From NCBI GenBank assembly GCA_944384125.1, contig CALWSF010000019.1:1-63793 (forward strand): a stretch of 63,793 nt of DNA. Reading direction: 5' to 3'. The translations under genes and the position numbers were made by a program. Positions 35,972-45,189 of this stretch are shown in pieces. The DNA is from an uncultured Lachnospiraceae bacterium. Lineage in GTDB: Bacteria; Bacillota; Clostridia; Lachnospirales; Lachnospiraceae. Every line of letters starts with the position of its first letter. Positions within the stretch are counted from its first letter, which is position 1. Below the pieces are notes generated by a model. That model worked only from the letters and a program-made list of their open reading frames with translations. It was not told where the DNA came from and ran no database searches.

Positions 35972-37000
35972 TTACTGTTCGTTTACATTGCTGGCATCAA
36001 TCAGTGTGGCCGGAGCATACATTTCTCCCTGTTCAATGGTCTCGCCATTAAAATATTTTTCCATCTGCTCATACACGATCTGTGCCATGCCCTCAAAATT
36101 CTGTTTTACAGTTGCTTTTAAGTTGGTGCCATCCTTGATAAGAGAGATAGCCTGTTCATTTCCGTCTACTCCTGTAACCAGAACTTCGTCTCTTCCAGCT
36201 TCCTGCAGTGCCTGTGTTGCTCCGATTGCCGGTTCATCCCAGGCTGCCCAGATTGCCGTTATGGAATCTTTATCCGGATTGGACAAAAGCAGGTTTTCCA
36301 CGATATCCTGTGCATCATTGATCGGCTGTTCCGCCGGAACATGCTGTTCTGTAATCAGTGTGATATCGGGATATTCTTTAATAATATCATCAAATGCCTC
36401 ACAACGCTTTACCACACCCGGATGCGGTCTGTGGGTCAGAGCGATAACCGTGCCCTTTCCGCCCATTAAATCGTCAAACAGATAGCGGACAATCAGCTCT
36501 CCCATCTGATAGTTGTCACTGGTGGCATTAATCTGCATTCCTTCAATAAATCCACTGTCGCAGCCAAATACCGGGATTCCCGCATCAAATGCTTCCTGAA
36601 GCTGATTTGCCACCTGATTGGGATCCGCACTTACCAGAATAATTCCATCCGTTCCGGAAGAAACCACATCCTCAATCCGGCTGGCCAGCTCGGCAAAATC
36701 ATTATTTGTATTGATGACAGATACCTCTGCTCCCGCATCCGTTAAGTTGGATTCGATATACTCTACCATCTGGTTGGTGGTAACGGATGCCAGATAGGGA
36801 GTCATAACGGAAATATTTTTCCCGGCCACACCGCCTCCGGCTGCCGTCTCCTCTCCTCCTTCTGCTGCACCCTCCTGCTGAGTCTGCTCTGCGGCCGTCT
36901 CCGCCGGCGCCTCTGTCTCCTGTGTTGTGCTGCTGCAGCCGCAGAGAGACACTGCCAATGCTGCTGTCAGAATTGTTGCCATTAACATTCTTTTCTTCAT
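35972..37000 (-). CDS. Sugar ABC transporter substrate-binding lipoprotein (RbsB/periplasmic-binding type I)
   Basis: A 342-aa lipoprotein: signal peptide MKKRMLMATILTAALAVSL with lipobox LCGC, an Ala/Glu-rich linker, then a Peripla_BP_4-like domain (GIILVSADPNQVANQL, GIPVFGCDSGF, ALTHRPHPGVVKRCEAFDDI, VTGVDGNEQAISLIKDG). It captures a sugar at the cell surface for the RbsA/RbsC-like transporter. The ATG at 37000 overlaps the SorC stop (ATGA). A GAGGAGAAG ribosome site lies within the regulator's last codons. Confidence 0.93.
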   Translation of the reverse strand: MKKRMLMATILTAALAVSLCGCSSTTQETEAPAETAAEQTQQEGAAEGGEETAAGGGVAGKNISVMTPYLASVTTNQMVEYIESNLTDAGAEVSVINTNNDFAELASRIEDVVSSGTDGIILVSADPNQVANQLQEAFDAGIPVFGCDSGFIEGMQINATSDNYQMGELIVRYLFDDLMGGKGTVIALTHRPHPGVVKRCEAFDDIIKEYPDITLITEQHVPAEQPINDAQDIVENLLLSNPDKDSITAIWAAWDEPAIGATQALQEAGRDEVLVTGVDGNEQAISLIKDGTNLKATVKQNFEGMAQIVYEQMEKYFNGETIEQGEMYAPATLIDASNVNEQ

Positions 37001-37968
37001 AAACTCTTCTCCTCCACACATTGATCTCTGTTTTCCAGTAACTGCCGGGCTGTTGAGATGTTTGTTACCAGAACATCAATATCCCCGCTCTTAAGCGCTG
37101 CATTTATGGCTTTTATTTTTGATGCGCCAATGGCAGCCGCTATTACCCTGCTTTTTTTCAGTTCCTTCAGAGTGAGTCCTATGGAACGATCCATAATTGA
37201 TTTTCCCACCTCTCTGCCCTCGCTGTCGAGGTAGGAACAGCATACAGAAGCCACCGCCCCCTCCCGCTTTAAATTCTCCAGATCCTCGGGCATCAGCCCC
37301 TGTTCCCGGACGTTTGAGGCATCCATATCCAGATTGCCGATTCCGACCACGCATATGTTGCACCGTTTCCCCCACTCCAGAACCTTTCTGATTCCGTCCT
37401 CTTCTTTCAGACGCTCTGCAAGCACTGCATCTGACACGTAAGCGGGTGCATTTAACGTCAGTGACGGCGAATTATGAGAGACTCCTATTTTTCCGGCAAT
37501 ACTGTTGGCATGCATGGCTGCCTCCGAAGTGTTGATAGCTCCCACCAGAGGGACTGTCATCTTAAGTCTTTTCGTTCCTTTCGGAAGAGAATCCACAATA
37601 CTTTTAACTGTGTTTCCGCTCATAAGGCCCACTATTGTGTCCTGCGGAATATAATCCTCAAGAAGCAGCGCTGCTTCACTGCCGAAGCTGCCAAGCCGCT
37701 CTTTTGATGTGCTTCCGCCTGTATTAAGTACCAGCGCATCCTTGAGCCCATACCGGCAGACAATCTCTTTTTCGATCTCCGCTTCCCTTCCAAATGGATT
37801 ATTGATATGTATACTCACAATTCCGCTTTCCCTGGCAGCTGCAATAATACGGCTGATCTGCGGTCTGGATATTCCCAGAACTGATGATATCTCTTTCTGG
37901 CTCATATCCCGCATATAATACAGCTCGCAAATTTTCACAATTAAACGCTTATTATCGACAATTCCCAT
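36997..37968 (-). CDS. SorC/DeoR-family sugar-binding transcriptional regulator
   Basis: A 323-aa regulator. The N-terminal helix-turn-helix is at about 10-50 (RDMSQKEISSVLGISRPQIS), followed by a sugar-binding SorC domain (GSFGSEAALLLEDYI, VGLMSGNTVKSIV, VVGIGNLD, GVSHNSPSLTLNAPAYV, AIGASKIKAINAALKSG). Such proteins sense phosphorylated sugars, probably the kinase product here. It is the first gene of the transport operon and likely autoregulates it via the repeat at the promoter. ATG 37968. Confidence 0.92.
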   Translation of the reverse strand: MGIVDNKRLIVKICELYYMRDMSQKEISSVLGISRPQISRIIAAARESGIVSIHINNPFGREAEIEKEIVCRYGLKDALVLNTGGSTSKERLGSFGSEAALLLEDYIPQDTIVGLMSGNTVKSIVDSLPKGTKRLKMTVPLVGAINTSEAAMHANSIAGKIGVSHNSPSLTLNAPAYVSDAVLAERLKEEDGIRKVLEWGKRCNICVVGIGNLDMDASNVREQGLMPEDLENLKREGAVASVCCSYLDSEGREVGKSIMDRSIGLTLKELKKSRVIAAAIGASKIKAINAALKSGDIDVLVTNISTARQLLENRDQCVEEKSL

Positions 37969-38020
37969 ACGATTACCATCTTTGAAATTAATTTCGCCAT
38001 TTCATTTAATTTCTATCATT

Positions 38021-38049
38021 ATTATAAACACAATTTAACACTGTGTCAA
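38021..38049 (-). promoter_or_regulatory. Consensus sigma-A promoter of the SorC sugar operon
   Basis: On the minus strand TTGACA (38044-38049) and TATAAT (38021-38026) are both perfect and are separated by exactly 17 bases. The transcript should start about 45 bases before the regulator's ATG. Confidence 0.92.
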
Positions 38050-38063
38050 TATTTCCAATATTG
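38047..38063. promoter_or_regulatory. Candidate SorC operator
   Basis: CAATATT (38047-38053) and AATATTG (38057-38063) form an inverted repeat with a 3-base spacer that overlaps the -35 box of the perfect promoter. Such a strong promoter needs a repressor, and the SorC-type gene directly downstream is the obvious candidate. Assignment is by position. Confidence 0.55.
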
Positions 38064-38155
38064 AAATAAATTTCAGACATATTCCGACAGAGCGGCATCA
38101 TTCTGATTTTCATAATTTCCTGCAACAGTACATAAACTTTTGTGAGGTGATCTTA

Positions 38156-38344
38156 TTGCAACCCTGTGATTTTGCTATATCCGTATCTGCACTGGCCTGC
38201 CGCATTGCCGACGGAAAAACTCCAGAGGAAATTGCCCTGATAAGTTCAGTATTTATGCAGCTTGGAGACACTCTGTCAACCATAGCCGCGCGCCAGGCGC
38301 TGTGTGATCAGAAAAAGCCGGAGAGCAGCGCTCCCCGGCCATAA
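38156..38344 (+). CDS. Small DUF6774-like protein
   Basis: A 62-aa protein starting MQPCDFAISVSALACRIADG and continuing with LISSVFMQLGDTLSTIAARQ. This matches the pattern I know from DUF6774, a small family common in Clostridia with no known function. The start is TTG at 38156, six bases after GAGGTG; a GTG nine bases earlier lies within the ribosome site and is unlikely. It is the only plus-strand gene between 0 and 55.8 kb. A GC-rich hairpin (GCCGG/CCGGC) overlaps its stop. Confidence 0.75.
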   Translation: MQPCDFAISVSALACRIADGKTPEEIALISSVFMQLGDTLSTIAARQALCDQKKPESSAPRP

Positions 38345-38370
38345 TACTTAAATTTTTAATTTTCTTCCTG

Positions 38371-39753
38371 TCAGGCTTCTTTTACCGCTGCAGCGGGAAA
38401 TTCCAGTTCAACCGTGAACAGTTCCCCGTCCCTGCTGTATCTGAATACCCCCTGATGACACTTCATAATCTTTTCACATGTCTTAAGACCAATGCAGCTG
38501 CTCTCTTTTCTCTCCGCGTCCAGAGCCACATAATTTGTAAAACGAATCAGCAGACGTGTTTTTGTCTGCCTGTATTCAACCCTGACCGGTCGGGAAATAT
38601 CCGCATATTTCAGGAGATTGGAAAAAATATTATCGAACACTCTCCTGATGAGACGGATATCTGTCATGAGTCTGCAGTTTATTTCATCGCAGATCCGTTC
38701 CACAGAAAAACCTTCATTTTCCATATCAAACAGGCTTTCCTCCACAATCTGGCCAAGAAATTCTGTGCCGTTTACCTCTGAAATCTCCAGTTCTTCCTCG
38801 TCTTTTCCGTACACGATAAAATATTCAAAAATTTTATCAGACAGTTCTTTTATCTGATACGCCTTATTCTTTACTGCCGCCAGGCAGTGCCTGTATTCTT
38901 CCTCCTTTTCACATCGGCCCATCTGCAGAATATCCACATATCCCAGAAGTGAAGTCAGAGGAGTACGCAGATCATGAGACATGGCTGTTACCAGATCCCG
39001 ATTGGCATTTCTTGCCATCTCCTCCTGCATCTGACGCTCCCTGATGGCCTGACGCATGGCATCTATCTCCGCTGCCAGAGATGTCAGCTCATCTCTGCCT
39101 TTTACCGTAATATTATAATTCAGATCCCCGCCCTCAAGAATATGTATCTCCTGTTCCAGAAGCGCAATATATTTTACCTTCTTATGGATAAATAAAAGCA
39201 GCAGTACCATAAAAGCCAGAACTGCAATAATACTGTTTAGTGCAGTTATCATATAGTAATAAACTTCATAGTAAAAGCTGACTACCGCATCCACATATCC
39301 ATCGGAAAACCGGATGCGGTAAACCCATGGGATTTCCGTCTCCCCTCCCCTGCCATCTTCCTCATCCTCCATCCCTTCTGTGATGTTTTCTCCGTGAAAC
39401 GTGGTTCCGTCCTCCGGATAAGCGATTGTTACAGCGACTCTCTTATCATTGCTGTACAGCATATTTTTATTCTTATACAGCGTGATAATCATATTTTTTC
39501 TTTCAGATGCCCACTCATCCAGCATATCCCTGTCTTCTGAAGAAAGCCCGTGCTGACTCACATACTCCTGCAGACTCTCAATACACTTTTCCTCACGGGC
39601 CAGGAGAATATCTTCTCTCATAAGGCGCCTGTCCAGTATCCCGTATCCGACTGTGTTAAGTCCTATATAGACAACCAGTCCGATCACGGCTGCCACCAGC
39701 GAAGCAAGACCCAGTTCTATCCCCAGCTTGCTGACTCTGAATCTTCTATTCAA
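38371..39753 (-). CDS. Membrane sensor histidine kinase with atypical ATPase domain
   Basis: A two-TM sensor kinase of about 460 aa: TM1 near residues 13-36, an extracellular region of about 130 residues rich in Glu/Asp, TM2 near 170-192, HAMP, then the H box AMSHDLRTPLTSLLGYVDIL. The N box RVFDNIFSNLLKYAD is present. The G1 DxGxG box is not seen; only IGLKTCEKIM (G2-like) remains. It partners the response regulator it overlaps. The start is probably TTG at 39753 with AAGGGG upstream, overlapping the regulator stop by 8 bases; ATG at 39777 is the alternative. Confidence 0.87.
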   Translation of the reverse strand: MNRRFRVSKLGIELGLASLVAAVIGLVVYIGLNTVGYGILDRRLMREDILLAREEKCIESLQEYVSQHGLSSEDRDMLDEWASERKNMIITLYKNKNMLYSNDKRVAVTIAYPEDGTTFHGENITEGMEDEEDGRGGETEIPWVYRIRFSDGYVDAVVSFYYEVYYYMITALNSIIAVLAFMVLLLLFIHKKVKYIALLEQEIHILEGGDLNYNITVKGRDELTSLAAEIDAMRQAIRERQMQEEMARNANRDLVTAMSHDLRTPLTSLLGYVDILQMGRCEKEEEYRHCLAAVKNKAYQIKELSDKIFEYFIVYGKDEEELEISEVNGTEFLGQIVEESLFDMENEGFSVERICDEINCRLMTDIRLIRRVFDNIFSNLLKYADISRPVRVEYRQTKTRLLIRFTNYVALDAERKESSCIGLKTCEKIMKCHQGVFRYSRDGELFTVELEFPAAAVKEA

Positions 39754-40447
39754 CCCGATACCCCTTTCCCCACACATTAACCACATATCTGGGATTTCTC
39801 GGATCCGCCTCCAGCTTCTTCCGCAGATTTCTTATATGTACCATTACTGTATTGTTGGCACTGTAGAAAAATGGCTCTTCCCACACGCCTTCATAAATCT
39901 GCTCCACGGAAAAAATCCTTCCGCGGCTGGATGCCAGGAGAAGAAGGATTCGGTACTCAAGATCCGTGAGAGAAATTTCTTCTCCGCCCCGGGTAACCCG
40001 GTTCCACGTCTTATGTATAACCAGATCCTTAACTGTAATTACTTCTTCTTCCTTTTCCTCAGGTTTTCCTCTGTACACGTGATAACGCCGTATCATGGCT
40101 TTTACCCTGGCAGCCAGTTCCGTATAAGAAAACGGCTTTGCAAGATAATCATCAGCCCCGGCCCCAAATCCTATCGTTTTATCAGAATCCTGTGTTCTGG
40201 CTGTAAGGAAAAGAATCGGAACCATAGATTTTCTGCGTATCTCCGCACATGCAGAAAATCCGGATCGGCCGGGCATCATCACATCCAGGATAATCAGATC
40301 ATATGTATCATCCGCCATAGCCACGGCTTCCGCTCCGTCAGATGCTTCCTCCACCTGGTATCCCTCTCCTTCCAGAAGAATCCTGACAACCTCCCTTATC
40401 TCAACATCATCATCTGCAAATAATATCTTATGTTTGCTCAAATTCAT
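39746..40447 (-). CDS. OmpR-family response regulator
   Basis: A 233-aa regulator: receiver domain with acidic pocket FADDD, phosphorylation Asp in LIILDVMMPG, and conserved Thr and Lys in LFLTART and YLAKPF. The winged helix lies at about 135-230 (SLTDLEYRILLLL, VWEEPFFYSANNTVMVHIRN, GKGYRVE). It is encoded directly downstream of a MacB-type ABC operon and upstream of its kinase, so it probably controls that ABC operon. ATG 40447 with GGAGG upstream at short spacing. Confidence 0.93.
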   Translation of the reverse strand: MNLSKHKILFADDDVEIREVVRILLEGEGYQVEEASDGAEAVAMADDTYDLIILDVMMPGRSGFSACAEIRRKSMVPILFLTARTQDSDKTIGFGAGADDYLAKPFSYTELAARVKAMIRRYHVYRGKPEEKEEEVITVKDLVIHKTWNRVTRGGEEISLTDLEYRILLLLASSRGRIFSVEQIYEGVWEEPFFYSANNTVMVHIRNLRKKLEADPRNPRYVVNVWGKGYRVE

Positions 40448-40584
40448 ACCCTCCAACAATATCTGCCCGGCATCACATATAAAGTAAAGTCTCCATGCCT
40501 TTATCTCTGTTATTTTTATTATATCTTATATACAGATACGCTTCCACAACAAATTACACTGCTTCTTCCTGTTTTTTATCCCTG

Positions 40585-41943
40585 TCAGTCGTGCTTGATT
40601 GCTTCCAGTGCAGGAATTCCCACTGCTTTTCCTGCAGGATAATATCCCGCCCCCACACCTACAGCCACAGAAAAAAGAACGGCAAATAACGCAAGCCACC
40701 ATGGAATTACGGACAGTGCCGAGGGGACACTTTCCGTTTCCATCATTACATCTGAAAATGCTGAGGATGACTGAAGAGCAGCAAGATTCATAAGCAACGA
40801 TATCCCGTAACTTACAATTACTCCCACAACTCCCCCGATTAAACCGATACAGGCCGCCTCAAGCAGAAAAATTTTTCTCACATCTCTTACATAACAGCCA
40901 AGCGATTTCATTACTCCTATCTCTCTGGTACGCTCTGATATGGACATGATCATCGTATTGGTAATACCGAGAGCTGCCACAAACAGGGAAATGGCTCCCA
41001 GACCTCCCAGCATCAACTGCTTCTGCCTGGCCTCCTGCTCCATAGGTTTTCTTATGCTTTCCATGGAGCTGGTTCGAAACCCCATCTTTTTTATCTCTTT
41101 CTCCACTCCGGCCACACTTCCTATATCCTTTACCTTGACAAGAGCCCCCTGATACCCCTTCTGCTGTTCCTGTTTTTTCCCTGCAAGGCGCGCCTGCTGT
41201 TCCAGCAGAGACTGGTATGTATCGATATCCATAATCATTCCCATATAAGTCTCATCGCCTTTTGCATAATCCTCTTTCAGCTTCCCGACGGTCTCCATGG
41301 TCTGAACTACCTTTTTCCCGTCCTCTTTTCCGCTGTCCAGTTCCAGTGTAACGGGCGTTTTCATAATGTCAAAAAACGGCGGCGGCATCACGGGAGAACC
41401 ATTTTCATCCAGGTCCCCGCTGTACATATCCACCATGTTATTTCCCTCAGGCCTTTTCGTGTCCTCAAACATATACGCCAGATTCTGCCCTGCATAAATA
41501 CAATTCTTTCTGCCGGGCTGCCATTTTCCTTCTGTCAGGCTGTATCCCATAATCTCAGCTACTCTCAGATCAATTCCCACAATTGTAGCGTACGAGGCTC
41601 TGTACCGTTTATCCCTCCCCCCGTACACAGTAATCGGAACATTTTCCTGGACCAGCCTGGGTGTAACTGCTTCCGTTCCCTCCAGCTCCTTCATACGGCT
41701 GATTGCCTTTTTATTAAGTACTGCAGACCGGGCGCCTTTCCCCGCCGCATGGACCTGAATAACTGTCAGATCTCCCATCTGGGCCAGAGTTTTTTCCTGA
41801 GCTCTTCGCATCCCGATTCCTATGGATATCATAATTACCACAGAACAGCATCCTACAACTACTCCCAGAACAGTAAGAAATGTCCTGGCTTTGTGGCGGA
41901 GTAAATTCTGAATACAGACCGCGATCAGATCTCCTGTTCTCAT
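40585..41943 (-). CDS. MacB/FtsX-type ABC transporter permease
   Basis: A 452-aa permease with the MacB plan: N-terminal TM (FLTVLGVVVGCCSVVIMISI), a large extracellular MacB_PCD-like region of about 250 residues, and three C-terminal TM segments including the FtsX signature (SISERTREIGVMKSLG). Such permeases transmit force to extracytoplasmic partners or extrude peptides. Its start overlaps the stop of the CARDB-like surface protein (ATGA). That partner likely forms part of the same complex. Confidence 0.9.
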   Translation of the reverse strand: MRTGDLIAVCIQNLLRHKARTFLTVLGVVVGCCSVVIMISIGIGMRRAQEKTLAQMGDLTVIQVHAAGKGARSAVLNKKAISRMKELEGTEAVTPRLVQENVPITVYGGRDKRYRASYATIVGIDLRVAEIMGYSLTEGKWQPGRKNCIYAGQNLAYMFEDTKRPEGNNMVDMYSGDLDENGSPVMPPPFFDIMKTPVTLELDSGKEDGKKVVQTMETVGKLKEDYAKGDETYMGMIMDIDTYQSLLEQQARLAGKKQEQQKGYQGALVKVKDIGSVAGVEKEIKKMGFRTSSMESIRKPMEQEARQKQLMLGGLGAISLFVAALGITNTMIMSISERTREIGVMKSLGCYVRDVRKIFLLEAACIGLIGGVVGVIVSYGISLLMNLAALQSSSAFSDVMMETESVPSALSVIPWWLALFAVLFSVAVGVGAGYYPAGKAVGIPALEAIKHD

Positions 41944-44243
41944 GTCTCCTCCTCTTCTTCTGTCAGAAATTCATTTTCCTCCTTTATATCTTCATACTCC
42001 TCCCATTCATCATCACAAACTTCCTCTTCTTTTTTCTTTTTCTTTTTTATTACAAACACAGCTGCTCCCGCACCGGCGGCAAGAATTACCGCTGCTCCCA
42101 AAAACCAGAATCCTGTCCTGTTTTTCATGGAAGAGCTCTCCAGCTCCATTTCATCCTCCTCCCCATAGAGATCCGCCGCTTCCTCCTGTACTTCAAACGA
42201 AACAGGTATTTTTTCAGTTTTCACGTCCTCCGTTTCATCCTCATACATTACCGTTACTTCTCCCTCAAACTTCCCTGCGCTGAGCGGAGTTACCACAAAA
42301 TCTATGGTACCGCTTTTTCCTGATTCCACATTTCCTATATTAAGATCTCTGGAAATGGCGCCTATCTCTCCCTCAAGCCCGGCTTCCACATTGTATATCT
42401 GCCCTCTCCCTTTATTCACATAGGGAATAGAGATTGTTCCCTCTTCTCCCTCACGGAATTCCTCAGAAAAAACAGGCTTGCCTATCTGAAACCGATCCGG
42501 CTGATAAACAGGAATCGCTATCGTCTCTGTGGACGAGGACTGTTTGCGCTCTCCCTTGTCCACAAATTCATATTTGCAGGAAATCGTTATTTTAGGAGAC
42601 TGCAGTTTGGACTGAAACAAAGCCTGTACCTGCACCTTCTCTTTTTTATTCTCCCCCGGATTCATGCGGGGAATATAAAATGTATTGGAAGATGAATTGA
42701 TGGAAATTCCTTCCCCTGTATCCAGAGAAAGAACCACATTCTCCACTGCAGCCGCCGTACTTGTATTGCTGAATTCCATTTCCAGATCAAAAACCTGACC
42801 GGCCGTAACCTTATCTCCGTACGTATAATTTGTTACAATCACATTGGGCGTAGGATTTCCCGGGTCTTTTCCCTGTCCGTTGGTGGGAATGACAATCTTC
42901 TCACTGTATGTTCCCTGAACCGGTCCCTTGTCGGAATCATAATCAAATTTAAGAGTCATGCCCAAAAGCTGGGAAGCCGCCGCAGAAAGCTCTGCTCCCG
43001 CTTTGAGGTGCACAGGAATATCCACTGATTCGCCCGCTTTCAGATCTCCCAGCTGCCTTGTGTCCGTCTCCTCCAGAAGAGAAATCTGGTCATTTGGTTC
43101 AAAAATTGCCGCCAGATTCCGTATTTCTTTATCCTTACTGGTGTTCTGCAGATTTATTGTTACCTGAAATGCCTCCCCTGCATTTATAGCTCTGTCCAGG
43201 CCGGTGCGTCTTACCTGTATAATCGGCTGCCCGGAAGCTGAGCCGCCTTTTACCGGAATCAGAACCTTCTGGGAAGATGAACCTGATGTCAGCGTGCCTC
43301 CGGAATAATAATTATATTTCAGCTCCAGATCCACCACCTGTGTAGGACCTGATATTTCACTCCCGGCAATCATATTCAGTTTCACAGATACTGTCTTTTT
43401 TGAATCCAGGCTGCGGATAATTTTAGAATTTGTATCATCGCCGATAAATACAGAATTTCCCGGAACCACACTGACTACCAGATCTTCAATATCTGAATCG
43501 CTGCTTGTATTCTGCAGCTCCAGTCCCAGAACAAAGTTTTCTCCCGGTCCCACAGCCGTCTCCGGCGCCGATCTTCTTATTTTGATTACCGGCTGGCCGC
43601 TTATTTCATCAGAATCCCTTTCTCTTCCGGACGCAGACTCCTCGCACTGGGAAATACTGACTTCCTGAGTCTCTGACGGAAAATCGCCCTTTTTGAAATT
43701 TGTCCGGAACCTGAGCTCACTTCCCCGTCCCTGATATACAAGTTTGGAAAATGTAACTGTAAATTCAAGATCCTCATCTTTATCTGATGTAACCTTAACT
43801 TTGGGCGCCCCTGACATCTTAAAACTGTCAGACAGTTTGGAAACGGACAGACCGTTTTTCCCCACATCCTCTGTCTTTATTCCATCTGCCTTCACATACA
43901 CAACAACCTTTGCTTTTTTTCCTTTTCTCAGCACATCCAGAGACTCGGAAGAATCTCCCGGAGAAAATATCTCATAGTTTTTGACTTCCAGCACAGATCC
44001 TTCCTGCGCACTATTGCCGTCCCGCAATGCTTTGTTCCCGGCGGGTCCCGGTTCGGAACCACGGTCTTCGCTCTCTGCAGGAACGGCATTCTCCACAGAA
44101 TATCCTCCTTTTCCTGCTCCCGCGCCTGAGCTGTCCCCCAAAGCGGCAGACTCCTCAGCATAAGCATGTCCCGGTATCCCGAATACCAGTACAGCAGCAA
44201 GCATGAATATCTCCATTTTTCTCCTTATTCCGAACCTATTCAC
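41940..44243 (-). CDS. Large membrane-anchored CARDB/COG1361-like surface protein
   Basis: A 767-aa exported protein: signal peptide ending GHAYAEE, a Ser/Gly-rich linker, then at least three repeated Ig-like units of about 120 residues. These show recurring motifs (IKIRRSAPETAVGPGENFVL, IQVRRTGLDRAINAGEAF, VIVTNYTYGDKVTAGQVF; each followed by a LxLQNTS-like strand). A single TM (FLGAAVILAAGAGAAVFVI) then precedes a charged tail (KKKKKKEEE, EEEEET). The GTG at 44243 has AAGGAAGG upstream and overlaps the ATPase stop; it gives a basic N-region typical of signal peptides. ATG 44216 is the alternative. Its position between the ATPase and permease implies one machine. Confidence 0.85.
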   Translation of the reverse strand: MNRFGIRRKMEIFMLAAVLVFGIPGHAYAEESAALGDSSGAGAGKGGYSVENAVPAESEDRGSEPGPAGNKALRDGNSAQEGSVLEVKNYEIFSPGDSSESLDVLRKGKKAKVVVYVKADGIKTEDVGKNGLSVSKLSDSFKMSGAPKVKVTSDKDEDLEFTVTFSKLVYQGRGSELRFRTNFKKGDFPSETQEVSISQCEESASGRERDSDEISGQPVIKIRRSAPETAVGPGENFVLGLELQNTSSDSDIEDLVVSVVPGNSVFIGDDTNSKIIRSLDSKKTVSVKLNMIAGSEISGPTQVVDLELKYNYYSGGTLTSGSSSQKVLIPVKGGSASGQPIIQVRRTGLDRAINAGEAFQVTINLQNTSKDKEIRNLAAIFEPNDQISLLEETDTRQLGDLKAGESVDIPVHLKAGAELSAAASQLLGMTLKFDYDSDKGPVQGTYSEKIVIPTNGQGKDPGNPTPNVIVTNYTYGDKVTAGQVFDLEMEFSNTSTAAAVENVVLSLDTGEGISINSSSNTFYIPRMNPGENKKEKVQVQALFQSKLQSPKITISCKYEFVDKGERKQSSSTETIAIPVYQPDRFQIGKPVFSEEFREGEEGTISIPYVNKGRGQIYNVEAGLEGEIGAISRDLNIGNVESGKSGTIDFVVTPLSAGKFEGEVTVMYEDETEDVKTEKIPVSFEVQEEAADLYGEEDEMELESSSMKNRTGFWFLGAAVILAAGAGAAVFVIKKKKKKEEEVCDDEWEEYEDIKEENEFLTEEEEET

Positions 44244-44946
44244 AATAGCCTTCCTTTCTTTCATCTCCCACTATATTTCCATCCTTCAGAGTGACAATGC
44301 GGTCCGCAAACCGGACCATTCCCGGATCATGTGTGACCAGAATAATAGTCTCATTATATTTTCTTGCAAATCCCATAATCATTTTCATAATCTCTTCCGT
44401 TGTTCTGGAATCAAGATTTCCTGTAGGCTCATCCGCAAAAACCACCTGGGGCCTGGTAACAAATGCCCTGGCAATTCCCGCTCTCTGCTGCTGACCGCCC
44501 GACATCTGCCCCGGATAATGATAAAGGCGGTGCGACAGTCCCACGCGCTTAAGAAGCACCTTTGCGATCTCCTCTCTTCTTCTTTTTTCCATCCCGCAGA
44601 ACATCAGGGGCATCGCCACATTTTCAACCGCAGTCATGGAAGGCAGCAGATTATATGACTGAAAAATAAAGCCGATGTACTTCTGCCGGAATGCCGCCAG
44701 CTCTTCCTCGCTCATCGCTGATATATTTACTCCCCGGATCACAACACGGCCCGAGGTGGGTTTTTCCATTCCTGCAAGCTGATTTAAAAGCGTGCTTTTT
44801 CCGGATCCCGATGTTCCGAAAATACAGCAGACCTCTCCTTTATATATTTTAAGGTTGATTCTGTTAAGCGCCACAACCTCCTCATCTCCCATCCGGTACA
44901 CTTTCCGGACATCCTGTACATGAATCATCGGCCTCTTCTGTTCCAT
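44236..44946 (-). CDS. MacB/LolD-type ABC transporter ATP-binding protein
   Basis: A 236-aa ATPase: Walker A FGTSGSGKSTLLNQL, Q-loop FQSYNLLPSM, signature MSGGQQQRAGIARAF, Walker B VVFADEPTGNLDSRT and His-loop ILVTHDP. It powers the FtsX-type permease two genes downstream. ATG 44946 follows AAGGAG. It is the first gene of the three-gene ABC operon. Confidence 0.94.
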   Translation of the reverse strand: MEQKRPMIHVQDVRKVYRMGDEEVVALNRINLKIYKGEVCCIFGTSGSGKSTLLNQLAGMEKPTSGRVVIRGVNISAMSEEELAAFRQKYIGFIFQSYNLLPSMTAVENVAMPLMFCGMEKRRREEIAKVLLKRVGLSHRLYHYPGQMSGGQQQRAGIARAFVTRPQVVFADEPTGNLDSRTTEEIMKMIMGFARKYNETIILVTHDPGMVRFADRIVTLKDGNIVGDERKEGYCE

Positions 44947-45015
44947 AATGTCACTCCTTCATCAGATATACCCTGATAATACCTGTCAAAAAGTCATATT
45001 CCGCATCATGGAAAT

Positions 45016-45030
45016 CTTAAAAAAACTTAA
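45016..45030. promoter_or_regulatory. Direct repeat, possible response-regulator site
   Basis: CTTAA occurs at 45016-45020 and again at 45026-45030, one helical turn apart, about 70 bases before the ABC operon start. OmpR-family regulators often bind such spaced direct repeats, and one is encoded just downstream of the ABC genes. The repeat is short, so this is tentative. Confidence 0.3.
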
Positions 45031-45075
45031 TTCCGATCCTGATGCCTGACACATATCAGCCTCAACTTCTTACTC

Positions 45076-45126
45076 AAAAAAAAATCAGCTTCGGAATCGT
45101 ATACACTTCTTCCGAAACTGATTTTT
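45076..45126 (-). terminator. Terminator after the duplicated NTF2-like gene
   Basis: AAAAATCAG-C-TTCGGAA (45080-45096) pairs with TTCCGAA-A-CTGATTTTT (45110-45126), with one mismatch. A T-run on the minus strand follows. Confidence 0.85.
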
Positions 45127-45189
45127 CTCAATTATTGCACAATGAATTTTCAGACTGGCTGACAGAAACCCTGGCTCTGTCCGCTGTAC

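Noticed and set aside
39728-40423. A plus-strand open frame of 231 codons over the response regulator
   Set aside because: Antisense to a clear OmpR-family gene; no ribosome site.
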